Part shown: piece by piece, positions 25,821 to 35,194 of the stretch
Numbering within the stretch: position 1 is the first letter of the stretch
How the letters are laid out: each line of letters begins with the position of its first letter
NCBI RefSeq assembly: GCF_030547245.1
Contig: NZ_JAUOQT010000002.1
Coordinates: 434,001-498,000, forward strand
Source: Oceanihabitans sp. 2_MG-2023
GTDB taxonomy: Bacteria > Bacteroidota > Bacteroidia > Flavobacteriales > Flavobacteriaceae
Reading direction: 5' to 3'
Length of the DNA: 64,000 bases
Translations under genes and position numbers: made by a program
The notes under the pieces: model-generated
What the model was told of the DNA's origin: nothing
What the model saw: the letters and a program-made list of their open reading frames with translations, nothing else
The model's database searches: none

Positions 25821-27097
25821 TGAAAAAATCCTGTTTTACTATTTTACTTTGTTTATCCTTCTTTTTTAGTAAAGCACAAACGCCAATAAGTAAAGATTCC
25901 ACTAAAGTTGTAAAAAAAGATTCTTTAAAAAGAAAAGCTTTTATTCAACAACTAGGCAATGGTTATTTTCCAACAAAATATTTTGATATAGATTTAAGAT
26001 ATCTTGTTAAATACAATCAATACGAAGGATCTAGAAATGGGCTTGGTGGGCAAACTAATAATGCATTTTCAGAAAAAATAAGATTCAACACATATGCCGT
26101 TTATGGTTTTAGAGACCATGCTTTTAAATACAGTTTTGGCTCAGGAGTTAAACTAGATGAAAAAACGAATACCTGGCTTAATTTTTCTTATACCGATGAT
26201 TTAAACGAAACTGGGAGCTCTACTTTTTTAACAGACAGTCGATTTTTTCAACTTTTTGAGCCAAGACTATTAAACATTAATTTGTTTCATAAACATATAA
26301 CCAAAACGATATCTATAGAGCGTCAACTAACACCAAATTTAATTGGCGAAACAGAATTTGCGACTAGTAATATAAATACTACCTATGCTTACGATTTTGT
26401 TGTTAATAATAAAATCTATAATGAAATACACTTAAGCACTTCTAAAACAGCATTACAATGGAGTCCTTTTAGTTCTTTTGAAACAGTAGATAATAAGTTT
26501 AAAATAATAAAAGAAGGCTATCCAAAATTCACATTACAGTACACTAAAAGTTTTAGCGATGTTTTTAAAAGCGATTTTAATTTCTCAAAATTAGACTTAA
26601 GAACCATTTTTAAAAAAGAATATGCAAACAACGCTTTTTCATTATTAACAATTACAGCTGGCTTAGCAAGTGGAGAAACTCCTTTAACACATATGTATCA
26701 TGCATATCCTAATAATATAACAAAAGAAACCATTATGCAGCGTTTTTCTGTTGCGGGAGTTACTAGTTTTGAAACGATGTTTTTTAACGAATTTTTTTCT
26801 GACAGAATTAGCACCTTCCAATTTAAACACCATTTAAGTCCTTTTAAAATAAGTAAGCGTTTTAAACCAGAATTAGTATTTATATCTAGGTTTGCAATTG
26901 GTAATATGAGCAATATAAATAGACACCAACAAATCACTTTTAATACACTCGAAAAAGGCTTCACAGAATCTGGATTAGAAATTAACAAGTTGTTTTTTGG
27001 TTTCGGTTTAAGTTTTACCTACAGATATGGAGCTTATCATTTACCTAAGCTAGAAGATAATATGGCATTAAAATTTACTTTTAACGTTACTTTATAA
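25820..27097 (+). CDS. Outer-membrane beta-barrel protein, DUF5686-like
   Basis: 425 aa. Signal peptide at 1-19 ending in S-K-A-Q, then alternating amphipathic strands rich in aromatic residues to the end, finishing with a strand ending in F-N-V-T-L. The strand pattern recalls the C-terminal barrel of DUF5686 proteins, which usually also carry an N-terminal carboxypeptidase-like domain. That domain is absent here, so this would be a barrel-only form. Translationally coupled to the TlpA-like gene (TAATG). Barrel call fairly sure, family call tentative. Confidence 0.55.
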   Translation: MKKSCFTILLCLSFFFSKAQTPISKDSTKVVKKDSLKRKAFIQQLGNGYFPTKYFDIDLRYLVKYNQYEGSRNGLGGQTNNAFSEKIRFNTYAVYGFRDHAFKYSFGSGVKLDEKTNTWLNFSYTDDLNETGSSTFLTDSRFFQLFEPRLLNINLFHKHITKTISIERQLTPNLIGETEFATSNINTTYAYDFVVNNKIYNEIHLSTSKTALQWSPFSSFETVDNKFKIIKEGYPKFTLQYTKSFSDVFKSDFNFSKLDLRTIFKKEYANNAFSLLTITAGLASGETPLTHMYHAYPNNITKETIMQRFSVAGVTSFETMFFNEFFSDRISTFQFKHHLSPFKISKRFKPELVFISRFAIGNMSNINRHQQITFNTLEKGFTESGLEINKLFFGFGLSFTYRYGAYHLPKLEDNMALKFTFNVTL

Positions 27098-27108
27098 CAT
27101 TTTTAACC

Positions 27109-27138
27109 TTTGTAATACATCCCTTTTCCATACCTTTG
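27109..27138 (+). promoter_or_regulatory. Promoter of the RND/MMPL transporter gene
   Basis: TTTG at 27109-27112, an 18-nt spacer and TACCTTTG at 27131-27138 form a near-consensus Bacteroidota promoter. The leader is about 75 nt. Confidence 0.75.
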
Positions 27139-27217
27139 CCACTCCAATTTAACTACGTAATTTTGCCTAAATCTATAGCCTTTTTATATAATTAAATGGA
27201 TTTTTTTTAATTATACT

Positions 27218-29641
27218 ATGTTCAAACTATTCACAAAAAGTTTTTGGGACGTTGTTGCAAGACTAATACTTCGTAATAAAATCGCTATAATACTTGGTAT
27301 TTTAATAGCCACAGGGTTACTTGCTACACAATGGAAATATATGCGTTTTACGTATACCGAAGCCAATTTATTACCAGATGATCACGAAGTAAATTTAGAA
27401 TATAATAACTTTCTTGATATTTTTGGTGAAGAAGGAAATCTAATTGTTTTGGGCGTAAAAGACACGACACTTTTTACTGTCGAAAAATTAAATGCTTGGA
27501 ATAAACTGTCTGAAAGCTTTAAAAATATAGACGAAATAGAAACTGTAGTTTCCATTAGTGATCTTCAAAAGCTAATAAAAGATACTCAAAACGAAAAATT
27601 TGCACTAGAGCCTTTCATAAAAGACTCTATTACTTCTGTAGCACAAATAGACGCTTTACAAGATGAGCTATTTAAAAAATATCCTTTTTACGATAATTTT
27701 TTATTCAACAAAGACACTAAAACGGTTCGTACAGCAATTTACATGAACAAAGAAATTGTAAATACTGCTGCGAGAAAAGACTTTGTTTTTGATAATCTAA
27801 TTCCAAAAATTGAAGCTTTTGAAACGCAAACCAATCTAGATGTTAGAGTTTCTGGAATGCCTTATATTAGAACATTAAACGCACAAAATATTGTAGATGA
27901 AATAGGACAATTTATTGCATTAGCCTTAATTGTCACTTCGCTTATCTTCTTTTTGTTTTTCCGTTCTTTTAGAGCAACTTTTATATCGCTTATTGTAGTT
28001 TGCTTTGGTGTTATGTGGACCTTTGGTATTATTGGTTTACTCAAATATGAAATCACTGTTTTAACTGCTCTTATTCCTCCATTAATTATAGTAATAGGAA
28101 TACCTAATTGTATTTTCTTAATTAATAAATACCAAACTGAAGTAAAATTACATGGTAATAAAGTAAGATCTTTACAGCGTGTCATTACCAAAGTAGGTAA
28201 TGCTACATTAATGACTAATGTTACCACTGCTTCTGGTTTTGCCACTTTTATTTTAACAGAGAGTCAGCTTTTAAAAGAGTTTGGTATTGTTGCTTCTTTA
28301 AGTATAATATCTATTTTTATATTATGTTTATTAATCATACCAATTATTTACACCTTTCTTCCCTACCCAAAAGACAGACATTTAGAACACCTAAATAAAA
28401 AATGGATTGGTGGTTTTGTAAATTGGATGGAATGTATGGTAAAACAAAGAAGAATTGCTATATATATTACATCTGTAGTGCTTTTAACGCTTAGTTTAAT
28501 AGGGATTTTTCAAATCAAAATATCTGGAAGTTTAATAGAAGACATGTCTAAAAAATCAGGCTTCTTTCAAGATATTCGTTTCTTTGAAAAAGAGTTTAAT
28601 GGCATTATGCCTTTAGAAGTATTAGTAGACACCAAACGTAAAAAAGGAGTTATGAAACTTTCTACTTTAAAACGTATGGACAAACTAGAAGAAGAAATTC
28701 TAGAAACACCAGAACTCTCTAAACCAATATCTGTAGTTAGCTTAGTTAAATACTCTAAACAAGCCTACTATAATGGCAATCCTAAGTACTACCAATTACC
28801 AACTAGTCAAGAAAACAGTTTTATCATGTCTTATGCAAAAAACTCTTCTTCAGATGTTGACTTACTAAAAAACTTTGTAGATAGCACAGGACAATATGCC
28901 CGTATAACAACCTTTATGAAGGATATTGGTACCGACAAAATGGAACGTATTGAAGAAAACCTTCAAACTAAAATAAATAAAGTTTTTCCTAAAGAAAATT
29001 TTAATGTTACTATGACAGGAAAAGCTTTAGTTTTTCAAAAAGGAACAAAATATTTAGTAAAAAACTTAGCCATTTCATTATCGCTAGCCATTTTATTAAT
29101 TGCATTATTTATGGCATATATGTTTCGATCATTTAGAATGATAATTGTTTCTTTAATACCAAACCTTTTACCTTTACTAATTACAGCTGGATTAATGGGC
29201 TATTTAGGTGTACCAATTAAGCCATCTACTATTTTAGTATTTAGTATTGCTTTTGGAATTTCGGTAGATGACACGATTCACTTTTTAGCAAAATACCGAC
29301 AAGAATTAATTGCCAATCACTGGAAAATTAAAAAATCGGTATATGCCGCTTTACGCGAAACAGGCGTGAGTATGTTTTACACCTCTATCGTATTATTCTT
29401 TGGCTTTTTAGTGTTTACTTTTTCTAGTTTTGGTGGAACTGTAGCCTTAGGCGCTTTAGTATCTGCCACATTATTATTTGCAATGCTTTCTAACCTATTA
29501 CTTTTACCTTCTTTATTACTATCATTAGAAAGAAGTATAGCGAATAAGGAGGTTTTAAGAAAACCAGCAATAAATATTATTCCTGAAGAAAACGATGAAG
29601 ATGAAAATCTAGAGGTTTCCGAAGAAAAAACACAACAATAA
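27218..29641 (+). CDS. RND superfamily (MMPL-type) exporter
   Basis: 807 aa. Two repeated halves, each with one span, a periplasmic loop and a five-span bundle (sterol-sensing-domain-like), about twelve spans in all. The second bundle has F-G-I-S-V-D-D-T-I-H-F, the acidic pair of proton-driven MMPL/HpnN-type transporters. There is no adaptor or TolC gene beside it. This class often moves lipids or hydrophobic molecules towards the outer membrane. The C-terminus is acidic and cytosolic. Own promoter; asnS follows after 28 bp with its own -7 element. Confidence 0.85.
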   Translation: MFKLFTKSFWDVVARLILRNKIAIILGILIATGLLATQWKYMRFTYTEANLLPDDHEVNLEYNNFLDIFGEEGNLIVLGVKDTTLFTVEKLNAWNKLSESFKNIDEIETVVSISDLQKLIKDTQNEKFALEPFIKDSITSVAQIDALQDELFKKYPFYDNFLFNKDTKTVRTAIYMNKEIVNTAARKDFVFDNLIPKIEAFETQTNLDVRVSGMPYIRTLNAQNIVDEIGQFIALALIVTSLIFFLFFRSFRATFISLIVVCFGVMWTFGIIGLLKYEITVLTALIPPLIIVIGIPNCIFLINKYQTEVKLHGNKVRSLQRVITKVGNATLMTNVTTASGFATFILTESQLLKEFGIVASLSIISIFILCLLIIPIIYTFLPYPKDRHLEHLNKKWIGGFVNWMECMVKQRRIAIYITSVVLLTLSLIGIFQIKISGSLIEDMSKKSGFFQDIRFFEKEFNGIMPLEVLVDTKRKKGVMKLSTLKRMDKLEEEILETPELSKPISVVSLVKYSKQAYYNGNPKYYQLPTSQENSFIMSYAKNSSSDVDLLKNFVDSTGQYARITTFMKDIGTDKMERIEENLQTKINKVFPKENFNVTMTGKALVFQKGTKYLVKNLAISLSLAILLIALFMAYMFRSFRMIIVSLIPNLLPLLITAGLMGYLGVPIKPSTILVFSIAFGISVDDTIHFLAKYRQELIANHWKIKKSVYAALRETGVSMFYTSIVLFFGFLVFTFSSFGGTVALGALVSATLLFAMLSNLLLLPSLLLSLERSIANKEVLRKPAINIIPEENDEDENLEVSEEKTQQ

Positions 29642-29643
29642 AT

Positions 29644-29651
29644 TATATTTG
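29644..29651 (+). promoter_or_regulatory. Bacteroidota -7 promoter element for asnS (TATATTTG)
   Basis: TATATTTG lies 18 nt before the asnS ATG, immediately after the transporter stop. The -33 region overlaps the end of the preceding gene and is not consensus. Confidence 0.5.
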
Positions 29652-29669
29652 CATTCAAAATAAAATACA

Positions 29670-31103
29670 ATGAACACGAATACCGTTTCACAATTATTAG
29701 CAAAAGACCAATTTGGTCTAGAAATAGAAATAAAAGGTTGGGTAAGAACTTTTAGAGCTAAACGTTTTATTGCCTTAAATGACGGCTCTACAATTAACAA
29801 TATACAATGTGTAGTAGATTTTGAAAACACAAGTGAAGAAACACTTAAACGTATAACAACAGGAGCTGCTGTTCATATAAAAGGAGAATTAGTAGAAAGT
29901 CAAGGTAAAGGTCAAAAAGTAGAAATTGTTGTAACAAGCATCGAAATTCTTGGAGACTCAGACCCTGAAAACTATCCTATTCAACCAAAGAAACATTCCT
30001 TCGAATTTTTAAGAGAAAATGCACATTTACGTACACGTACGAACACTTTTAGTGCTGTAATGCGTTTACGTTCTAATTTATCGTTTGCCGTGCATAAATA
30101 TTTTACCGAAAATGGTTTTTACAACATGCATACGCCAATTATTACAGGAAGTGATGCAGAAGGAGCTGGAGAAATGTTTAGAGTAACAAATTTAGATGCT
30201 AAAAACCCTCCAGTAAACCAAGAAGGTAAAGTAGATTTTAAAGAAGATTTTTTTGGCAAAGAAACAAACTTAACCGTTTCTGGTCAATTAGAAGCAGAAA
30301 CGTACGCCATGTCACTTGGTAAAGTATATACTTTTGGGCCTACTTTTAGAGCTGAAAACTCAAATACTTCGCGTCATTTATCTGAGTTTTGGATGATAGA
30401 ACCAGAGGTTGCTTTTATGGATTTAGCAGGAAATATGGATTTAGCCGAAGACTTTATGAAATCGGTTATAAATTATATTTTAGAAAACAATAAAGAGGAT
30501 TTAGAATTTTTAGAAAATCGTCTTTTAGATGAAGAAAAAACAAAACCTCAGTCCCAACGTAGTGAAATGAGTTTAATTGAAAAATTAAAATTCGTTGTAG
30601 ACAATAACTTTAAACGTGTAAGTTATACCGAAGCAATTGAAATTTTAAGAAACTCGAAACCAAATAAAAAGAAAAAATTTAATTATATTATTGAAGAGTG
30701 GGGAGCAGATTTACAAAGTGAGCACGAACGTTTTTTAGTTGAAAAACACTTTAAATGCCCAGTAATCTTATTTGATTATCCTGCAAATATTAAAGCATTT
30801 TATATGCGTTTAAATGAAGATGGAAAGACAGTTCGCGCTATGGATATTCTTTTTCCAGGAATTGGAGAAATGGTTGGAGGAAGTCAACGTGAAGAACGCT
30901 TAGATGTTTTAAAAGAAAAAATGGCTGCTTTAGATATACCAGAAGAAGAACTTTGGTGGTATTTAGATTTACGTAAATATGGTACAGCAGTACACTCAGG
31001 ATTTGGCTTAGGTTTTGAGCGTCTAGTAATGTTTGCAACAGGAATGACAAACATTCGCGACGTAATACCTTACCCAAGAACTCCACAAAACGCAGAATTT
31101 TAA
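29670..31103 (+). CDS. asnS: Asparaginyl-tRNA synthetase
   Basis: 477 aa. The N-terminal OB-fold anticodon domain (about 1-115, K-G-W-V-R-T-F-R-A-K-R) is followed by the class II catalytic core with T-P-I-I-T-G-S-D-A-E-G-A-G motif 2 neighbourhood, T-F-G-P-T-F-R-A-E-N-S and the C-terminal motif 3 G-L-G-F-E-R-L-V-M-F. Asn-specific rather than Asp-specific by the overall sequence. A strong terminator follows. Confidence 0.96.
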   Translation: MNTNTVSQLLAKDQFGLEIEIKGWVRTFRAKRFIALNDGSTINNIQCVVDFENTSEETLKRITTGAAVHIKGELVESQGKGQKVEIVVTSIEILGDSDPENYPIQPKKHSFEFLRENAHLRTRTNTFSAVMRLRSNLSFAVHKYFTENGFYNMHTPIITGSDAEGAGEMFRVTNLDAKNPPVNQEGKVDFKEDFFGKETNLTVSGQLEAETYAMSLGKVYTFGPTFRAENSNTSRHLSEFWMIEPEVAFMDLAGNMDLAEDFMKSVINYILENNKEDLEFLENRLLDEEKTKPQSQRSEMSLIEKLKFVVDNNFKRVSYTEAIEILRNSKPNKKKKFNYIIEEWGADLQSEHERFLVEKHFKCPVILFDYPANIKAFYMRLNEDGKTVRAMDILFPGIGEMVGGSQREERLDVLKEKMAALDIPEEELWWYLDLRKYGTAVHSGFGLGFERLVMFATGMTNIRDVIPYPRTPQNAEF

Positions 31104-31128
31104 AAAAAGTAATCAAAAATATTTTCAT

Positions 31129-31168
31129 AAAACAATCTAGTTATCCAATTATCTAGATTGTTTTTTTT
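31129..31168 (+). terminator. Rho-independent terminator after asnS
   Basis: AAAACAATCTAG pairs with CTAGATTGTTTT across a 12-nt loop and ends in a run of eight Ts. Confidence 0.9.
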
Positions 31169-31223
31169 ATTTTTATCTCTACTACTATTTTTAAAACCTA
31201 ATTGGTATAATCAAAATACAACA

Positions 31224-32684
31224 ATGCTTAAACAATATTTACAGTTCAAATTATCGCAAAAATTGTCGCCTCAACAAATTCAATTAATGAAATTGATTCA
31301 GTTGCCAACACAAGCATTTGAACAGCGTTTAAAGCAAGAACTAGAAGAAAACCCAGCTCTTGAAGGTGGCAAAGAAGAAAATGAAAACGAATTTGATGAC
31401 GATCTAGATAATACCAAAGATGAGTATGACGACAACGAAATCATTGATGCTGGAGAAATTAATGTAGATGAATATTTAAGCGATGACGAAGTACCAGATT
31501 ACAGAACTCAAGTAAATAACTATAGTGCAGACGATGAAGAAAAGACCATGCCGTATGCAGCAGGCACTTCGTTTACACAACATTTAGTAAACCAATTAAA
31601 TACATATAGACTCAATGATGAAGAACGTGATATAGCAGAATTTCTTGTTGGTAGTGTAGACGAAAGTGGTTATATACGTAGAGAATTGTCAGATATCATG
31701 GACGATTTAGCTTTTACACAAAACGTTTTTACCACAGAAGAAAACATAGAAAAAGTACTAAAAATTGTACACCAATTAGACCCTGCAGGAGTTGGAGCAC
31801 GAAATCTACAAGAATGTTTATCAATACAATTACATAGAAAAGAGCAACATCCAGATGTTGCTTTAGCAACAAATATTATTGATAAAGCTTTTGATCAGTT
31901 TACAAAAAAACACTACAAAAAACTATTACAAAAATTTGACATTAGTGAGTTACAACTCAAAGATGCCATACATGAAATTGAACGCCTAAACCCGAAACCA
32001 GGCGGAAGCTATGCTGGAAATAATAGAATGGTAGAACACGTTGTACCAGATTTTGCCATAAAAATTGTAAATGGCGAATTGGAACTCACTTTAAACGGAA
32101 GGAATGCACCTGAACTTCATGTATCGAGAGAATACAACAATATGCTTAAAGGCTATAAAGACACCAAACAAAAGAGCAAATCACAGAAAGATGCTGTTAT
32201 GTTTATCAAACAAAAACTAGATGCAGCAAAATGGTTTATTGAGGCAATTAAACAAAGACAACAAACCCTTTTTGTTACCATGAGCTCCATTATGCATTAC
32301 CAAAAAGAATATTTTTTAACTGGTGATGAGCGCAACTTAAAACCAATGATTTTAAAAGATATTGCAGACGAAATTGAAATGGATGTTTCGACTGTTTCTC
32401 GTGTTGCAAATAGTAAATATGTAGATACACCTTACGGCACCAAATTAATAAAAGAGTTTTTTAGTGAGTCGATGACTAACGATAAAGGTGAAGAAGTTTC
32501 TACTAGAGAAATTAAAAAAATATTAGAAACCGTTATTGAAGAAGAAAGCAAGAAAAAACCTTTAACAGACGAAGCTTTAGCAAAAATATTAAAAGAAAAA
32601 GGATACCCAATTGCAAGACGTACCGTTGCAAAGTATAGAGAACAATTAGATATTCCTGTTGCTCGTTTGCGTAAAAAGATTTAA
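31224..32684 (+). CDS. rpoN: RNA polymerase sigma-54 factor
   Basis: 486 aa from the ATG at 31224 (M-L-K-Q-Y-L-Q-F-K-L-S-Q-K-L). An in-frame upstream start at 31158 lies inside the asnS terminator and is rejected. Region I is Gln-rich and binds activators (Q-Q-I-Q-L-M-K-L-I-Q-L); region II is acidic; the core-binding and DNA-binding region III ends with the RpoN box A-R-R-T-V-A-K-Y-R. It directs transcription from -24/-12 promoters. It overlaps the next membrane-protein gene by one base (TAATG). Confidence 0.96.
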   Translation: MLKQYLQFKLSQKLSPQQIQLMKLIQLPTQAFEQRLKQELEENPALEGGKEENENEFDDDLDNTKDEYDDNEIIDAGEINVDEYLSDDEVPDYRTQVNNYSADDEEKTMPYAAGTSFTQHLVNQLNTYRLNDEERDIAEFLVGSVDESGYIRRELSDIMDDLAFTQNVFTTEENIEKVLKIVHQLDPAGVGARNLQECLSIQLHRKEQHPDVALATNIIDKAFDQFTKKHYKKLLQKFDISELQLKDAIHEIERLNPKPGGSYAGNNRMVEHVVPDFAIKIVNGELELTLNGRNAPELHVSREYNNMLKGYKDTKQKSKSQKDAVMFIKQKLDAAKWFIEAIKQRQQTLFVTMSSIMHYQKEYFLTGDERNLKPMILKDIADEIEMDVSTVSRVANSKYVDTPYGTKLIKEFFSESMTNDKGEEVSTREIKKILETVIEEESKKKPLTDEALAKILKEKGYPIARRTVAKYREQLDIPVARLRKKI

Positions 32685-33292
32685 TGAATCACCTTTTAAA
32701 AAGCATATCGTTTATTTTTCATCCTTTAATCATGCCTTTACTTGGTATACTTTTTTATTTTTCTAAATCCCCAAGATTTATTCCAAAAGAAATAATACAG
32801 GCAAAACTTATTTCTATTTCTATTTTAACAGTAATTCTACCTATACTCATATATTATTTGCTAAAAACATTGGGTAAAACACATAGTATTTATTTAAAAA
32901 CAGCCAAAGAACGTATTTTACCTTTAGGTCTTAATTGTATTATTATATATTTAATAGTAAAGCGTGTTTTTCCTCCTAGTGAGGTCTTAGAGCTTTATTA
33001 TTTCTTTATAGGTGTTTTACTATCTAATCTCACTTGCTTCATTTTAGCTGTACTAAAGTTCAAGGCAAGCATACATATGATTGCTATATCTGGTGTGTTT
33101 ATGTTTTATATAGCTCTAAGTATACACTTTGGAATAAATATTAATGGTACACTAGCTTTAATGGCAATACTAACAGGAGCAATAGCAACCTCAAGATTAC
33201 ATTTAAAAGCACATAATTATGTAGAATTGATAGCTGGTTTTTGTATCGGTTTTTTACCTCAACTCACCTTATTAAATTACTGGTTAAACTAG
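32684..33292 (+). CDS. Six-span membrane protein related to PAP2 phosphatases
   Basis: 202 aa with about six membrane spans. The late segment S-R-L-H-L-K-A-H-N-Y-V-E fits the PAP2 motif SRxxxxxHxxxD except for Glu at the last position, while the KxxxxxxRP and PSGH motifs are not recognisable, so catalysis is doubtful. The start overlaps the rpoN stop, giving tight translational coupling. A role in lipid phosphate handling is possible but unproven. Confidence 0.6.
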   Translation: MNHLLKSISFIFHPLIMPLLGILFYFSKSPRFIPKEIIQAKLISISILTVILPILIYYLLKTLGKTHSIYLKTAKERILPLGLNCIIIYLIVKRVFPPSEVLELYYFFIGVLLSNLTCFILAVLKFKASIHMIAISGVFMFYIALSIHFGININGTLALMAILTGAIATSRLHLKAHNYVELIAGFCIGFLPQLTLLNYWLN

Positions 33293-33297
33293 TTAGG

Positions 33298-33996
33298 TTA
33301 GAGAAGATAAAGCATTAAGCCTATTTTAATTGCATGCATGTCTAAACCAGCACTATCTAATTGGGCATCCTTACTAAAGACAGAATTTAATGCATAATAA
33401 AAATGAATATTCCAAGTATTATAACCTGCGCTTATAGTAAAACCATATTGCATTTTATTAAAGTCGGAAATATTTCGATGTTTAATGGTAGTGTCGCCAT
33501 TAAATTTAGAGGAATTAAAAAGTACATAACCGAATTTGAATCCTGTATAAATTCTCCAGAATTTATACTCTGTAGGAGTAGAAGTTCGCCATCTAAATTC
33601 TATAGGTGCTTCGATCATATATGTAGTAAACTTATTCTTGGTGTAGGATGTTTCACTGTCATCTAAAACGGTATAGCTATAAGTACCATCACTAATTTTA
33701 TCTATTAACATATTTTGATTATACGAATTGCTAGAAATCCCTAAACCAACACCAATAGCAATATTACGTTTTAGGTTTATTGGCATATCTTTTATATACC
33801 CTAAATGAAATCCACTAGAAAAACCGCTTTGCGAAACGTCTTCTGGCCTATTCACTAATAAATTGTAGGTAACACCTAGATAAAATTGATCTTCTTTATA
33901 TAAAGAATCTACTTCTTGTTCTACAAGTATTTCTTCTTGTGAAAAAGAACTTAAGAAGCTAAACAAGCACATAAAAATTAGAAGAAGATTTTTCAT
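33298..33996 (-). CDS. PorT-like outer-membrane beta-barrel protein
   Basis: 232 aa. Signal peptide at 1-19 (ending S-F-S-Q), then about eight amphipathic strands and a final L-M-L-Y-L-L strand, the pattern of outer-membrane barrel_2/PorT-like proteins. It lies at the end of the leftward ExbB-ExbD-ExbD gene set, but a hairpin terminator separates it from exbD. Whether it is the true T9SS component PorT or a paralogue cannot be settled here. It converges with the PAP2-like gene, 5 bp apart. Confidence 0.65.
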   Translation of the reverse strand: MKNLLLIFMCLFSFLSSFSQEEILVEQEVDSLYKEDQFYLGVTYNLLVNRPEDVSQSGFSSGFHLGYIKDMPINLKRNIAIGVGLGISSNSYNQNMLIDKISDGTYSYTVLDDSETSYTKNKFTTYMIEAPIEFRWRTSTPTEYKFWRIYTGFKFGYVLFNSSKFNGDTTIKHRNISDFNKMQYGFTISAGYNTWNIHFYYALNSVFSKDAQLDSAGLDMHAIKIGLMLYLL

Positions 33997-34005
33997 TTGT
34001 TACAT

Positions 34006-34039
34006 AAAAAAGGCGTTATGATTTCTCAAAACGCCTTTT
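34006..34039 (-). terminator. Terminator/attenuator between exbD and the barrel gene
   Basis: AAAAGGCGTT pairs with AACGCCTTTT across a 12-nt loop and ends in six Ts on the minus strand, 9 nt before the next ATG. The position suggests partial termination that lowers barrel-gene expression. Confidence 0.8.
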
Positions 34040-34059
34040 AATAAAATTAAGATTTATAA

Positions 34060-34545
34060 TTATTTTTTTAAACCTTCTAAGGCATTACCTTTTCTAGTTG
34101 TATAATTAATTTTTAATGCGTTTACTTTACGCAATTCTTGCTTAATATCTGTTACCAATCCCATATTTGCATCACTATCTACTTTTAAAGCAGTAGTAAG
34201 AAAAGGAACTTCTTCCTCTCTTTTGGCAGCTCTTTCAGCAGCTATAAAAGCAGCAATATCACTAACATCAGCAAACTTATCGTTTAACTGAATTCTAGCT
34301 TCATTACCATATTGACTTTTATAGTTGGTACTTGGTTTACCAGCATAAATATACATTACCAAACTCTTTTTATCTAATTTTTCAATTTGATCTGCTTGTG
34401 GTAATTTATTCTCAATCATTAAGGTGTTTTGTCTCATTACAGTAGCCACCATGAAAAAGAATAACAGCATGAATACAATATCTGGTAAAGATGCGGTATT
34501 AACTGCTGGCATTTCGCCTCCTTTTTTCTTTTTAAATTTAGACAT
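34060..34545 (-). CDS. exbD: ExbD/TolR biopolymer transport protein
   Basis: 161 aa. A short basic cytosolic start (K-F-K-K-K-K-G-G), one membrane span from about residue 21 with the conserved proton-path Asp22 (L-P-D-I-V-F-M), and a periplasmic domain. With ExbB it converts the proton gradient into force on TonB for uptake through TonB-dependent receptors, one of which is encoded at the right end of this window. Second of two adjacent exbD genes, a flavobacterial hallmark. Confidence 0.92.
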   Translation of the reverse strand: MSKFKKKKGGEMPAVNTASLPDIVFMLLFFFMVATVMRQNTLMIENKLPQADQIEKLDKKSLVMYIYAGKPSTNYKSQYGNEARIQLNDKFADVSDIAAFIAAERAAKREEEVPFLTTALKVDSDANMGLVTDIKQELRKVNALKINYTTRKGNALEGLKK

Positions 34546-34560
34546 ATTTAAATTTTTTAT

Positions 34561-35193
34561 CTAATTAGACTTCGGCTCTGCTTCAGAGAATTTTTGAGGT
34601 ACTAAAGTTTTTATTTGCTCTAATTTCTCTTTAAGTTTTGCTTTAGTTGCTGGTGTTGTTCTTGCATCACCATAAGCGTTTTCCGCTTCAACAAAGTTCA
34701 TATCTAAAGTAGGAAATGCTCTTTTAAATTCTCTATTTCTTAACTCATTATAAGCAGCAATAATTTCATTTTGTACTGCTATGTATGTGTCATACTCCGT
34801 CGCTCTGTCATTTTGTAAAGAAATAATAGCTTTATCAAAATTATCAGACGACCTTGGGTTCTTTTTACCTTGGCAGTATTTACAAGCACTATCTCCAGTA
34901 CCTCCTCCATTATCAAGAAAAGTTACTGCAGACTCTCGTAAATCTTTAATTTCAATTATCTTTTCTTCTCCTCCAGTTTTTAGAAATAATTGATTTTTTC
35001 TATTAACTTCTAACTGAAAAATATTTTTTTCTTTAATAATAACATCTTCATCAGACTCCTCCATTGGAGGCAACTTTCTGTTTAAACCAGAATCTGTTTC
35101 GATCGTTGTTGTTACTAAGAAGAAAATAAGGAGTAAGAAAGCGATATCAGCCATCGATCCTGCATTTACTTCTGGTGCTGCTCTTTTTGCCAT
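34561..35193 (-). CDS. exbD: ExbD/TolR biopolymer transport protein with extended periplasmic domain
   Basis: 210 aa, about 50 longer than its partner. It has one span with Asp16 (S-M-A-D-I-A-F-L), and the periplasmic part contains an insert with Cys104-x-x-Cys107 (S-A-C-K-Y-C-Q-G). The CxxC could form a disulphide or bind metal; it is absent from the second ExbD. The gene starts 1 nt after the small membrane protein stop. Likely forms the energising complex with ExbB and the shorter ExbD. Confidence 0.92.
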   Translation of the reverse strand: MAKRAAPEVNAGSMADIAFLLLIFFLVTTTIETDSGLNRKLPPMEESDEDVIIKEKNIFQLEVNRKNQLFLKTGGEEKIIEIKDLRESAVTFLDNGGGTGDSACKYCQGKKNPRSSDNFDKAIISLQNDRATEYDTYIAVQNEIIAAYNELRNREFKRAFPTLDMNFVEAENAYGDARTTPATKAKLKEKLEQIKTLVPQKFSEAEPKSN

Positions 35194-35194
35194 C

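Noticed and set aside
31158-31223. Upstream start for rpoN
   Set aside because: It lies in the T-run of the asnS terminator; the conserved RpoN N-terminus begins at 31224.
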